The notes beneath the pieces are model-generated. The model did no database searches, was not told the origin of the DNA, and was given only the letters and a program-made list of their open reading frames with translations. The position numbers and the translations under genes are program-made. 64,000 nt of DNA from Phytophthora colocasiae (taxonomy: Eukaryota; Oomycota; Peronosporomycetes; Peronosporales; Peronosporaceae), in assembly GCA_018806915.1 (NCBI GenBank), contig JAGKQI010000093.1:1302001-1366000 (forward strand), in the 5' to 3' direction. This document shows positions 11,284 through 22,128 of this stretch, in pieces; position 1 is the first letter of the stretch; each line of letters begins with the position of its first letter.

Positions 11284-11399
11284 AGAGAATGGCTTCAACC
11301 ACATTGGAAATGGCTACACAATCATTTTTTGCCATTATGCCATTCAATTGTCCATACAAAAAACCGTCAAATTTCACTAAAAAACCTGAAGAATTGGTC

Positions 11400-12115
11400 A
11401 TGAGCAGCTCCGATGAAGACGATGGCGACTACGTGCCTGAAGGTGCGTCCTCCTCTATCTACAGTCCTCGATATAACCCTTAACTTCTATGTGTTAAGCC
11501 GAGGACGAAGAAGACGATGTCATCGACGACGACACCACTTCCGAGACGCAGCGAAGTGTCTCGACGGATTCACACTTGGATTCACTATGGGACGATATCA
11601 ATGCGTCCACTGTAGTATCTACAAAGGCAGTCGAGAAAACTGCAAAGTTATTAAGTGGTTTAACCAAAAAGACCAAACGTTCAGCCGAGAAGAAGAAGAA
11701 ACGGAAGGTGATGGAGTTCTCCATGCCCATTTTAAGTGTCGACGTTAAGAAAAAAGCCAGGAAAGATGTGGAAAAGTTCGCTACAGCTTCCAAGCAGAAA
11801 GTGGACCGACTGGTAAAGTTTGCAGGCAAAGAGTACAGTGTTTCAAGCAATGTTGCACCTAAAGAAGAGAAGAAAGGGCTGGATAAAGTGCTGCAAGCAA
11901 TGGATGAACCTAAAAAGGTGTCGACGATGGAGAAATCGTCTTTGGATTGGGATAAATTCAAGGAGAAGGAAGGGATTCAAGACGAACTCACGCAGTACAC
12001 GAAAGATGGGTACATTGAGAAGCAGGAGTTCTTGCAGCGGCTGGATCACAAACGCTTTGAGATTGAAAAAGCAGAACGTGATAAACAACGTAAACTCCAG
12101 CAGCAATCGAAATAG
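11400..12115 (+). CDS. CFDP1: BCNT-domain protein, SWC5/CFDP1 type (SWR1/SRCAP chromatin complex)
   Basis: Exon 1 is 11400-11442 and exon 2 is 11499-12115 (56-bp intron), 219 residues. The N-terminus is acidic ([14 protein letters not shown], then a D/E-rich run), as expected for an H2A-H2B-binding SWC5 tail. The C-terminus (about residues 140-215) is a BCNT domain, including [19 protein letters not shown] and [20 protein letters not shown]. Known: SWC5 is a subunit of the SWR1 remodeller that deposits H2A.Z. In-frame ATGs upstream at 11289, 11310 and 11338 exist; I chose 11400 because the acidic tail begins there and the earlier ones crowd the TMEM234 stop at 11283. Confidence 0.88.
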
Positions 12116-12211
12116 AAGAATGGTGGAAAATAATCAGGAAACAGTCTGCTAATTGTTATCAGCGTATGGAAAGCAGGAAACGTACAGAGGGGCTCCAACT
12201 CGCTGTGCTGT

Positions 12212-14006
12212 CTAGTCCACATCCATTGGAACGACATCCGGTGCCGTGTTGTCCTGTCCTCCCTTCTGAGCAGAATCCTTTGCTGCATCAGCGCTGGCAG
12301 CTCCTTCGTCGTCTGCATTTCCCCGTTGATCCTTGTCGTCTTTATAGAATTCAGCCTCGTGCTGCCGCTTCCCGTCATTGTCGGTCCGTGCGTCTGGGTC
12401 TGCAGCATCTTCGTCCTCTTCACGGAGCATGTGTGTCGGAGGTGCTTGACTCATCTGAACGCTTGGAGCTCCAGTTAACGCACGAAGATTCTCAAAGATT
12501 TTAGTCCTGATACAAGCACACGTCAGATTAGCAAAAGGGTACCTGAAGGCAGAGCTGTTTTACGTACTTGCACTCGTCCAGGTATTCTCTAGAGTTGGCA
12601 TTCTCAAGATCTGCGTCAGGTTCTAGATGTAGCTTGAAATTTGGAGCGTAGAACTCGAAGTAGTCGTTGTACGGAATGTTGTTGGAAACCTCCTCATCCA
12701 GCAAGATTGACGTCTCATAAGCCCAGGCTCTCGAGACGTTTCGGATTGTGTAGCCACCTCCTCCCAGTACAAGCATCGGTAGACCGAAGCTCTTGACAAA
12801 CTTCACGCACTCGCCGTGGCCTAGAAAATAAAAACACCAAAAGTTCAATACAGCGCTAAATTGCTGCTTGAATCCAGTAAAAGCAATGGCATACCTCGTG
12901 TAGTGACGTTGAAGCAACCAAGACGATCTCCAGTCAGCGAATCAGCACCACACTGTAGCACAACAGCTGAAGGGGCAAATGTCTCCATAACCTTCTGGAT
13001 CACAGGTTTAAACACGCTCTTGTAACTCTCGTCGGTCATGCCACTCAGCAAGGGGAAGTTCACAGCGTAGTACTTGCCATTCTTTGTGCCGATATCCTGT
13101 AGCACACATACGCTTTAGCTTTTACGCATCACAAAAAATTCCCACTCAATTCGTACCTTGATGTCTCCAGTACCTGGGAAAAAGTCGCCATACTTATGAA
13201 ACGACACAGTCATGACTCTATCCGTAACGTAAAATGCTTCTTCCACACCGTCTCCATGGTGTACATCAATATCAATGTACAAAACACGCGGGTGGTACTT
13301 CAGCAGCTCCAGAATGCCCAGCACGATGTCATTCACGTAACAGAATCCCGATCCCTCAGATTTCTTGGCGTGATGGAGTCCTCCCGCCCAATTGATGGCG
13401 ATATCACACTGTCCATGGTTCAATCTGCTCACAGCATCCAATGTTCCTCCAGAATAAATCTGGCAAAAGTCGAAAATGCCGTCGAAGACCGGACAGTCCG
13501 TCAATTCGCCCAAGTTGACTGCAAAAAAAAATAATTTAAGCTTTTTCTCCACCGCATTCTACCATATTTAATCAACGTACACTTCTGTAGTTCAGACGAC
13601 AGGTCCTTCTGATTGCTGGGGCTGATTCTCTGTAGGAAATCGATGTAGTCTGGGGCGTGGAAGTTCTTGATCTCCTCTGCCGACGCGATGTGCGGCTCCT
13701 ATAGGGTAGAACAAGGTAGAACCGAGTTAGAATTCTACCTTTTTGTGCAGTACACTAAAAAGAAGTCCCATACGAAGATGTCCATTTTACGGTACAAGTC
13801 GTAGTTGACGACCAAATGATGCGCCAGTTTCATGCGGTGAGGCTTCATGGGGTGTCCAGGTCCATAGTAAAAGTGTCCCTCCTCAGCTAATACGGTAGAA
13901 CAAAGGTAGAACAAGCTGTTAGTGTGTAGAACAGGGGAAGGAGAGCAGGGAGGGCGGACGTACGGTGGTAGAAGTACGACACGCGCTTCTTGGTGGCGCT
14001 GGCCAT
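12212..14006 (-). CDS. Class I histone deacetylase (RPD3/HDAC1-3 type), 461 aa
   Basis: Seven exons: 14006-13964, 13886-13774, 13698-13581, 13518-13157, 13096-12895, 12820-12568 and 12506-12212, all with GT-AG borders and matching phase, 461 residues. Catalytic features are present: [18 protein letters not shown] with the active-site His pair, [17 protein letters not shown] with zinc-binding residues, and [32 protein letters not shown] supplies the active-site Tyr region. The tail is acidic and ends VVPMDVD. Known: removes acetyl groups from histone lysines in co-repressor complexes. Length fits the family. A second copy at 46458-48371 shares most exons and the same tail. The frame is intact throughout. 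Confidence 0.95.
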
Positions 14007-14267
14007 GGCGTCGGGCGAATGGCGTAGTGTGGTGTGTACCACTTTGTACCAATCTATTTAAAATTGTTTTAACGATTTAATCGTGTTTAAACGTTTGAAT
14101 GGAGGGCTGTACATAGTACGTACTACCAGGAATTTGTGCAATTATTTCAGTACATGTTTCGCAAAAAGTGATGACAGTAACTTCAGATCCGAATTATTAT
14201 CTTTCTCCCGCAGCTTCGTTACCGGTACCTTACATACAATACATGGAAGGTGTACAAGTGTCACTTG

Positions 14268-14274
14268 TCATTTC
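14268..14274 (+). promoter_or_regulatory. Oomycete-type initiator TCATTTC upstream of the RxLR gene
   Basis: TCATTTC fits the oomycete initiator YCAYTTY and lies 45 bp before the chosen ATG (14313), the usual distance for short oomycete leaders. It supports 14313 rather than the in-frame 14250 as the start, since 14250 is upstream of it. Confidence 0.5.
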
Positions 14275-14312
14275 ATCCGGAATCACCCAAGGCCTCACAC
14301 AAAAAGAGTCGA

Positions 14313-15364
14313 ATGCGTCTAGCTTCTGTTCTTTTGATACTAATAATCAGCGGAATCAATAGTGTTTCATCACTCAGTAACCAGAACCATGCCAGTCTCT
14401 CCGTCTCCAACCATCTCGTTCTACCTGAATCACATGCCACGTACAAAAGCGCCATCAGTTCGCAGAGGTCACTGAGATCGCATGGCAACGATAAAACCGC
14501 TGAAGAAAGAGGAATCGTGGATCAAATGGCGTCCAAACTGACACTGGCGATGAAGACGGACCCGAGGGTGGTCTTCAAATCGTACCATCTAGCAAAACAA
14601 AGCACGAAGCTCGACGATAATCCAGCATTCTTCAAATGGATTGAGTACGTGCACAAGTACTGGGAGAAGTACGGTGACGCTCGTTTCTCCGAGGAATCCA
14701 TGCTCGTTCTACTGTTTGGTAGGTCTGATGACGACTTGGTAGCGGCCTTCCACTCATTGAGAAAGGTTCCGGATATGAAGAATTTTGCTGACAACATGCA
14801 GAGGAAACTCTTTATGGCTTCAACGTCGTCGACCCACGATGCCATGAATCAAGTGTGGCTGGCATCTCGTGAAAGTCCACAGGAAGTGTTTGCCATTTTA
14901 AATTTGGGCAGAAGCAACCTGAAAACCAATCCGTTCACCGTTCAATGGCTCAAGTACGTCAAACTTTACAGGGCCACACGGAGGCGGCGCTCTTCATATT
15001 GGGCTCAACTTACAGTGTCCAATCGCAAAAGTTTGGAGTGCTGCTTCAATCTCTCAAGAAAGCCCCAGATCTGAAGACACTAGCAGAAAATTTGCAAACG
15101 AGTCTGTTCCGTCAATGGATCGACGTCAAGAAGCTCACACCCGAAGATTTCGGATATCTGATAGTGGCGCCAAATGGGTCGTGGCAAACGGTTGTGCGTC
15201 TACCCAAAAGTGATCCCAGGTTCGAAGCTTTGGAAGCGTACACTGTGCAATACGCAGCACGTCTCAACGACAAGGATCTGGTGGAAAAGGTGAAGATGTT
15301 GTTCCTCAACAATGATCCCGAAGCTGCGCTGGTTGCTGCCATGAAAAATATTGGGACACGATAG
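14313..15364 (+). pseudogene. RxLR-EER effector with WY-like repeats, frameshifted
   Basis: Seen: ATG 14313 opens a signal peptide of about 20 residues (MRLASVLLILIISG...), then RSLR (an RxLR match) and EER within the next 60-75 residues. Repeats with conserved Trp/Tyr positions follow (FFKWIEYVHKYW, later VQWLKYVKLY). The frame runs to 15074, but the family-like C-terminus (FRQWIDVKKLTPEDFGYL... to 15364) continues in another frame that overlaps from 14945. Comparison with the paralogue at 21062-22128 places the shift near 14970-15045. Known: RxLR proteins are secreted effectors that enter host plant cells. Inferred: a truncated or inactive allele, unless the shift is a sequencing error. It sits 306 bp from the divergent HDAC gene. 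Confidence 0.82.
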
Positions 15365-15439
15365 ATGGAGAATGCTTCACTTTGCAGGATTCCAAGAGAA
15401 TATGTTCTTGTCCACCAGACAACTTTCCACTAGTTCTGC

Positions 15440-16739
15440 CTAATCAATTGCAATTGGAGTCTGCTTCGATCCGCCATCTGATTCTGCCACCGCTTGACTC
15501 AATCTTTTCTTTGGTTCGCCAACACTATTACTGTTGTCGTCTTCAGAAATGGTAAAAGTCGAGAGCAGTCCAAAATGATCAGATGGCCACAAGCCTTCAG
15601 CGATCTTCTGCTGGCCCACAATCACAATTTCGTCAAGCTCAAGTTGAGCTCCTCCGTCACTTGATGCAGAATACAGGTACATTCGGTCCAATCGACTGCG
15701 AAACGATCGACTCGTGACTAGAGTGTTACATGTACCATCAAATGTGTATCCGTTCTCGTCCGTGTTGCCTGCCACTGACAGCCATAGATCCTTCCACCCT
15801 CCTGGCAGTCCTAACGTCGCCTAACGTAACAAAAAATATAGCATACAGTTAATGAATCCAAAATCCCACATCTAAATCCTCTTCAGCTAAGACTAAACTT
15901 ACCAAATCCAACTCTTCGTTGTCCTGGTCTGGTTCTTCTCCTTGTAGTTTACTGCCCAGCCGTTTTACCAGTTTCTTCTCGTCATCAGTCGTCGACGTCA
16001 TATCCAAAAAGCAATCTTTATGGAACCACACTCTGATCTCCATCGTTTTTCCTCCTGTCACCGTGCTTTTCATCATTTTGCCCACTCGAACGACCCCCTT
16101 TTCAATCACATTTCCACAATCTCGACATTTGGACCTCCCACTTTTCGCCTGCTCCACATCAACATCTGCAATGGCTGCAAACCGTCGGTCCAGCACCTTC
16201 ATATCTGCCTTCATCAAATTGGTATCTCCCATAAATACAGCTCCTAAACAGGAACTTCCACTGTTTCTATCTCTTTTGTCACCAACTCTCACCATCTCAG
16301 CGTTGTTCACTCGATCCCGTAACAATGTCAATGACTCCTTCAATTGGGACACCCGAGGTGCTGCAAATTGGGGCAAACTCTCCAAATGGGACGTCCCAAC
16401 GAAAAGGGTTTTCCCTGGGATTGGTTCAACCTGCATGATCACCAACTCCCTACCCATCCCTGTATTGGCAAATGGGTGTGTTTCAAGGGATTTAACTGGT
16501 AACGCACTGAAAAGAGCAACAAAATAGGTTTCTTGAAAAGGGGGAGCCGTATCCACACTACAGTCATAAAACTTTGCCCATTGCTGACTCTTGAGCATCC
16601 TCAAAGCGTCCCGCGTGACCTCTTGAAAGCCAATAACAGCAGGACGGAAGTGCTCTACCAGCCGACCGATGGCTTTCATGCGCACGGAGCGCGCTACCTC
16701 GTCGAAAAACAGGTTAAACGTCAGGATACGCAGCTTCAT
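15440..16739 (-). CDS. TDP2-like endonuclease/exonuclease/phosphatase-fold protein with an inserted PARP-type zinc finger (405 aa)
   Basis: Exon 1 is 16739-15903 and exon 2 is 15820-15440 (82-bp intron), 405 residues. EEP motifs are in order: LTFNLFFDEVAR, IGFQEVTRDAL with the metal-binding Glu, SHLESLP, GDTNL at about residue 169, and WPSDHFGL near residue 360. This is the set expected of tyrosyl-DNA phosphodiesterase 2, which removes topoisomerase II adducts from DNA 5' ends. Between GDTNL and SDH, at about residues 205-240, lies KCRDCGNVIEKGVVRVGK ... WFHKDCFLD, a CCHC pattern like a PARP-type DNA-break-sensing finger. An earlier ATG at 16823 is possible; 16739 starts directly at the fold. 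TDP2 is the best fit; another EEP hydrolase is possible. Confidence 0.85.
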
Positions 16740-16967
16740 CGTTATTTGGGACAGTTTTTTATGCAGATTTGTAGGTGAACCACACCAAATTCTTCTTTTA
16801 AGATTATGAAGTATACCATACAAGCAAAATGATTATGCAGATCCGTTTCAAAACAAGGTAGCAACTGCGTAAAAATCTGCAAGAAACGATGGCAGCAGGT
16901 TGACGCAAGTACAACGATGATGCTGCCGCCATTGCCACTTGGCGGCGCATTCACTTGGCATCACTGT

Positions 16968-16975
16968 TCATTTCC
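16968..16975 (+). promoter_or_regulatory. Oomycete-type initiator TCATTTCC upstream of the ABCG transporter
   Basis: TCATTTCC matches the oomycete initiator consensus and lies 45 bp before ATG 17013, in the 273-bp region shared with the divergent TDP2-like gene. Confidence 0.5.
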
Positions 16976-17012
16976 ACTTTAACTCTCTCGGACGCAAGGA
17001 CATCGCCAAGTA

Positions 17013-20000
17013 ATGGCTGCTTCGACTGGTAGTTCTGCTGGGCTGCATGAACACATTGGGAAGCACGTTGAAGCTGCTTCAGACCAACAAATGCCACGGA
17101 TGGAAGTGCGTTTCAAGAATGTTTCCATCTCTGCCGACGTTGTGGTGAAAGATGAGAGCAACCTTAAAACGGAGCTGCCTACACTCTTCAACACTATCAA
17201 GATGACTGGTCTTCGATTGAGTACCAAGAAGCACGTGGTGACTAAGGAGATTCTTCGCAACGTGAATGGAGTGCTGAAACCTGGCTCATTGACGCTGGTT
17301 CTCGGTCAACCAGGCTCCGGGAAGTCTTCACTACTTAAGGTTTTGAGTGGACGGCCACTCAGTGGGAAACGAGTGACTGTGGATAGTCAAGTGACGTTCA
17401 ATGGTGTTCCTCAAGAAAATCTTCGAGCTCGATTGCCGCAGTTTGTGTCTTTAGTTGACCAGCAAGATAAGCATTTCCCTACTCTTACTGTGAAGGAGAC
17501 GCTCCAGTTTGCTAATGCCTGTGCCGGTGGCAAGTTATCGAAACAGGATGAGGATCTGTACTCTCACGGTACACTGGATCCGGATGTGGTGATCCGACAG
17601 CTTGGCCTTAAGAACTGTCAGAACACGATCCTAGGCAATGCGATGCTGCGTGGTGTGTCGGGAGGTGAACGGAAGCGTGTGACTACGGGTGAGATGGCAT
17701 TCGGGAACAAGTTCGTCTTGGTTATGGATGAAATCAGTACAGGTTTGGACAGCGCTGCAACTTTCGACATCATTTCGACACAGCGCAGTCTGGCAAAGAC
17801 ACTGAACAAAACGGTAGTGATCTCGCTCTTGCAGCCATCTCCGGAGGTGTTCGATCTCTTCGACGACGTGATCTTACTGAACGACGGGTATGTGATGTAT
17901 CAAGGCCCTCGCTCTCATGTGTTGAAGTATTTCGAAGATTTGGGGTTTAAGTGCCCTGCGAATCGAGACGTGGCCGATTTCTTGCTGGATCTCGGAACGA
18001 ACAAGCAGCATCAGTATGAGATAGGAGTCTGTCCAAGTATTGCGAGCGAATTTAACGATACCTATCAGAAGTCAGCAGTTAAAGCTCACATTATGAGCGA
18101 GTTAGATTCACCGCTGGATGCAGGCCTGATTGCCGACAAGGAGAAGTTTATGGATCGAGTTCCAGAATTCCAGCAGAATTTCTGGGATGGCACAATGACG
18201 TTGATCCATCGGCAAGTGACGGTAGCTCTCCGCAACAAAGCTCTTCTGAAAAGCCGATTGCTCATGTCGGTTCTACTGGGACTCCTGAACGGTAGTACGT
18301 TCTACCAATTTGACTCTACGGATGCTCAAGTAGTTATTGGGATGGTATACGTAGCTATCAACTTCGTGACAGTCGGTCAATCCTCGCAGATGCCGATTTT
18401 CATGGACCTACGAGAAGTGTTTAACAAACAGCGCGGAGCCAACTTCTTTCGGACATCTTCCTTTGTTCTAGCGAGTTCTGTGAGTCAGATCCCGCTTGCA
18501 CTACTGGAGGCGCTTCTTTTCGGCTCCATCATCTACTGGATGTGTGGATTCGTCTCAACTTCGGCTGGGTATTTACTGTTCGAACTGGTGATGTTCCTCA
18601 CGAGTATGATGTTTGCATCCTGGTTCTTCTTCATGGCTTCTCTTCTACCTGATATGAACGTGGCTGGGCCGCTGAGTCAGCTTTCGCTCTTCTTCACGAC
18701 ACTTTTTTGTGGTTTTGTGATCACCAAAGGACAGATGCCGGGCTATTTGGTTTGGATGTACTGGATCAGCCCTCAAGCCTGGAGTCTTCGAGCAGCAGCA
18801 GTGAATCAGTACACAGATCCCCGGTTCAAGGTGTGCGAATATGAAGGTGTCAACTACTGCGAGACCTACGGCATGACGATGAGCGAGTTCTCATTAGACT
18901 CCTTCGATGTACCAACGGAGCAGCTCTGGCTCTACCTTGGAATTGTCTATTTGATTGGCATGTACGTCGTGTTCATGGTGCTGTCTTGGGCCATTCTCGA
19001 GTACAGGCGTACAGCAGAACCTGTAAATATTTCACTGAAAGCTGATGATGCTGATGGAACACCAACAAGTCCCAGTAACTTCGCTCTTATGACTACTCCA
19101 AGGGCAGTCAAGTCTTCCAACAGCGAAATCTCAATTCCGGTGACACAACCAGCTGAAAGCAACTTTATCCCTGTCACATTGGCTTTCAAGGACTTGTGGT
19201 ACTCCGTTGCAGACCCTACAAACACTAAATCTACCATCGATCTACTAAAAGGTGTGAGTGGAATTGCTTCACCTGGTACTATCACCGCTCTCATGGGGTC
19301 TGCTGGTAAGACTACTCTTATGGATGTCATCGCTGGACGGACGACGGGTGGCCAAATCCGCGGAGAAATCTTGCTCAATGGGCATCCAGCTACTGAACTA
19401 GCCATCCGCCGAGCCACGGGTTACTGCGAGCAGATGGACATTCACTCGGATGCCTCAACATTCCGTGAAGCTCTTACGTTTAGTGCTTTTCTACGTCAAG
19501 ATGCTGATGTTCCCGACGCTCAGAAGTACGACTCAGTGAACGAATGTTTGGATCTATTGGACTTGCACCCCATCGCTAACCACATCATTCGAGGCAGCTC
19601 TATTGAGCAGATGAAGCGCCTGACAATTGGTGTCGAACTTGCAGCACAGCCAAGTATTCTGTTCCTGGACGAACCTACCAGCGGATTGGATGCACGCTCT
19701 GCTAAGCTCATTATGGATGGAGTTCGCAAAGTGGCAGATACTGGTCGAACCATTGTGTGCACGATTCATCAGCCGTCAGCAGTGGTGTTCAGTGTTTTCG
19801 ATAGTCTTTTGTTGCTGAAACGCGGGGGTGAGATGGTTTTCTTTGGAGATCTGGGTGAGAATGCGTCGAATATGGTCCAGTACTTCGAGGCTCTTGATGG
19901 TGTATCCAAGCTGGAAGATGGATACAATCCAGCCACGTGGATGCTGGAAGTCATTGGTGCCGGCGTAGGCAACGGCAATGGCGAGAAAACGGATTTTGTG

Positions 20001-20990
20001 TCGCACTTTAGGTCAAGCGAGGTATATCGCGAATTGGAAATCAATCTGAACCATGAAGGTGTGACTCGACCGTCAGTTTCCATCCCTGCTTTGATGTTCA
20101 AACGCAAACGAGCTGCAAGTAATTGGACACAGGCCAAGTTCTTGACGAAGAGATGGTTCGACATGTACTGGCGCACACCAACGTTCAATTTGACACGTAT
20201 TATCGTGGCGTTGGTGTTGGCTCTCTCACTGGGTATTTCGTATTTGGATACTGAGTACATTTCCTACCAAGGTGTCAACTCTGGTATGGGAATGGTGTAC
20301 ATGGCTGCAGTGAACATGAACATCATCACGTTCAATGGTTCTCTGCCTATCACGTGCAAGGAGCAGTCGGTATTCTACCGTGAACGAGCTTCTCAAACGT
20401 ATAACGCGTTCTGGTACTTCGTGGGTGCTACATTGGTGGAAATCCCGTACTGCTTCGGCTCAAACCTCCTGTTCATGGCCATCTTCTATCCAATGGCGGA
20501 TTTCACCGGAGTTGCGGCGTTCTTCACGTTTTGGCTCAATTTGTCGTTGATTGTGCTGCTGATGGCTTACTTCGGGCAGTTCCTGGCGTTTTTACTACCA
20601 AGTTTGGAAGTGGCGACCGTCTTCATGGTCATTATCAACATCATTTGCACTCTTTTCACTGGATTTAACCCTCCGGCAGTGTCGATTCCTCGCGGCTACA
20701 AGTGGATCCACTACATTGTTCCGAACAAATACGCCTTCTCCAGTCTCGCGGCGATTGTGTTTGGTGACTGTCCCAGTGACGGCGACGGTAGTCAACGAGG
20801 CTGTCAACAAATGACCGGGATCCCTCCAAGTCTGCCTCAAGGGATTACGTTGAAGGAATACCTGGAGATGAATTATCTCGTTAAGCACAGCGAAATCTGG
20901 AGGAATGTTGGCATTTTAATTCTGTGGATTGCAGGGCTTCGGTTGCTCTCACTATTGGCACTTCGGTACGTAAATCATCAGAAGAGATAA
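17013..20990 (+). CDS. PDR-type ABCG transporter, full size, with altered second Walker A
   Basis: A single uninterrupted frame of 1,325 residues with the NBD-TMD-NBD-TMD order of pleiotropic drug resistance transporters. NBD1: Walker A GQPGSGKSS (about 98-106), signature VSGGERKR (about 215), Walker B LVMDE. TMD1 is about 395-670. NBD2: signature SSIEQMKRLTIGVEL (about 860) and LFLDEPTSGLDARSAK. TMD2 is about 1040-1320, with the PDR-typical extracellular loop near the end. The NBD2 Walker A reads LMGSAGKTTLMD, which is two residues shorter than the family's GxxGxGKT, as if six bases were lost. Known: PDR pumps export lipids and xenobiotics at the plasma membrane. Inferred: ATP binding through that site may be impaired. 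Confidence 0.93.
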   Translation: MAASTGSSAGLHEHIGKHVEAASDQQMPRMEVRFKNVSISADVVVKDESNLKTELPTLFNTIKMTGLRLSTKKHVVTKEILRNVNGVLKPGSLTLVLGQPGSGKSSLLKVLSGRPLSGKRVTVDSQVTFNGVPQENLRARLPQFVSLVDQQDKHFPTLTVKETLQFANACAGGKLSKQDEDLYSHGTLDPDVVIRQLGLKNCQNTILGNAMLRGVSGGERKRVTTGEMAFGNKFVLVMDEISTGLDSAATFDIISTQRSLAKTLNKTVVISLLQPSPEVFDLFDDVILLNDGYVMYQGPRSHVLKYFEDLGFKCPANRDVADFLLDLGTNKQHQYEIGVCPSIASEFNDTYQKSAVKAHIMSELDSPLDAGLIADKEKFMDRVPEFQQNFWDGTMTLIHRQVTVALRNKALLKSRLLMSVLLGLLNGSTFYQFDSTDAQVVIGMVYVAINFVTVGQSSQMPIFMDLREVFNKQRGANFFRTSSFVLASSVSQIPLALLEALLFGSIIYWMCGFVSTSAGYLLFELVMFLTSMMFASWFFFMASLLPDMNVAGPLSQLSLFFTTLFCGFVITKGQMPGYLVWMYWISPQAWSLRAAAVNQYTDPRFKVCEYEGVNYCETYGMTMSEFSLDSFDVPTEQLWLYLGIVYLIGMYVVFMVLSWAILEYRRTAEPVNISLKADDADGTPTSPSNFALMTTPRAVKSSNSEISIPVTQPAESNFIPVTLAFKDLWYSVADPTNTKSTIDLLKGVSGIASPGTITALMGSAGKTTLMDVIAGRTTGGQIRGEILLNGHPATELAIRRATGYCEQMDIHSDASTFREALTFSAFLRQDADVPDAQKYDSVNECLDLLDLHPIANHIIRGSSIEQMKRLTIGVELAAQPSILFLDEPTSGLDARSAKLIMDGVRKVADTGRTIVCTIHQPSAVVFSVFDSLLLLKRGGEMVFFGDLGENASNMVQYFEALDGVSKLEDGYNPATWMLEVIGAGVGNGNGEKTDFVSHFRSSEVYRELEINLNHEGVTRPSVSIPALMFKRKRAASNWTQAKFLTKRWFDMYWRTPTFNLTRIIVALVLALSLGISYLDTEYISYQGVNSGMGMVYMAAVNMNIITFNGSLPITCKEQSVFYRERASQTYNAFWYFVGATLVEIPYCFGSNLLFMAIFYPMADFTGVAAFFTFWLNLSLIVLLMAYFGQFLAFLLPSLEVATVFMVIINIICTLFTGFNPPAVSIPRGYKWIHYIVPNKYAFSSLAAIVFGDCPSDGDGSQRGCQQMTGIPPSLPQGITLKEYLEMNYLVKHSEIWRNVGILILWIAGLRLLSLLALRYVNHQKR

Positions 20991-21061
20991 ACTACTACTA
21001 CTTTTCAAGAGATGCAAGGAACAGCTTCAAGAGTTCAAATTTGTTTGCATTATGAAGAAAA

Positions 21062-22128
21062 CTAAACCTTGATCGCCCTTTCAAGTGCAGCCACAGGTTT
21101 GCCGGCAGCAAACAACTTTTCAACGCTCTTCAGTACAGTACTGCCACGGTCTGCCGCGTACGCCTCCGTGTACGCCTTGAGGAAAATGTACTTTTCATCA
21201 GTGATCTCGAGTTTCTCGAAGATGCGTTTCCAGTTTTTCGTAGCTGATCCTCCAAGCATTGCACCAACTTTATCCGGCGTCATGGAGTCCATTTTCATCC
21301 ACCTTTCAAAGAGTTGTGACTCCATTTTACCAGCGATCGTCTCCATACCTTTTTGCTTCTTTAACGCCTGAAACAGTAGACCGAACTGCGTCTCTGGTTG
21401 GTTCGGTTTCTTTGTCTTGAGCACAAGATTCAGCTCATCCAACCAGGACGTGGACTGGGTCATCTGCTTCTTGTACATATCCGAAAATTCAAGCCACTGG
21501 ACCAGCTTTTTCGAGTTGTCCATGACGCCGTCTTGCAGTTTTAAAATGTGGAAAACATCGTCTGAAGTGTCGAGACCTTGTAGCCAAGCCTTGTTCATCA
21601 ATTTGCGAGTGTCTGGCGTCGCAGCTTCGAAAAGTTTGAGTTGCATCGTCCGAGCGAGGTCCTTCATACCTTGGACGTGCGTAAGTGACTGGAAAACAGG
21701 CACCAGGTTGCTTTGGTCATATTGAGACCTCCGTAACAAGTTGAACAATTGCTGATCGGGGAAATTCTCCACACCCTTGGCCTGTCGGAACTTGTTGACG
21801 TACTCGAGCCATCCTTTGAACACTTGGTTATTCTCGAGGTCCGCGTCTTTCAACTTGAGCCGCTTGAAGACGTCTGACGGATTCTTGTACAGCTTCTGCA
21901 TCACTTTGGCGGCGAATTCGTCAACAGCACTTAGTTGAGCACCAGCTCTCTCTTCGCTCTCATCTTCACTGTCAACCTCGTATGATCTCAACAGTGCGTT
22001 TCTACGGTCTCCACCTTGAGAGAGCGAGAATTACCGGGATAACCAACGTTCGAGTTCGTGAGCGCTGTGGTTATATCGATCCCCGCGACAAGGAACAGGG
22101 CCGAGAAAATAGCGCCGAGCACACGCAT
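21062..22128 (-). pseudogene. RxLR-like effector with WY-like repeats, signal peptide split off by a frameshift
   Basis: Seen: ATG 22128 starts a signal peptide (MRVLGAIFSALFLVAG) whose frame stops at 21988. The effector body (21991 down to 21062) continues in another frame, so a one-base change lies about 22010-22030. The body begins with a degenerate motif ALLRSY (first Arg lost), then an acidic stretch ending EER. At least three WY-like repeats follow (KGWLEYVNKFRQ, VQWLEFSDMYKK, ERWMKMDSM). It is recognisably paralogous to 14313-15364 through the C-terminus. Known: secretion needs the signal peptide. Inferred: pseudogene, or an assembly error at the break. The ABCG gene lies between the two paralogues. 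Confidence 0.78.

Noticed and set aside
14250..14312. ATG 14250 as start of the RxLR gene
   Set aside because: It precedes the TCATTTC initiator and would place a charged stretch before the signal peptide.
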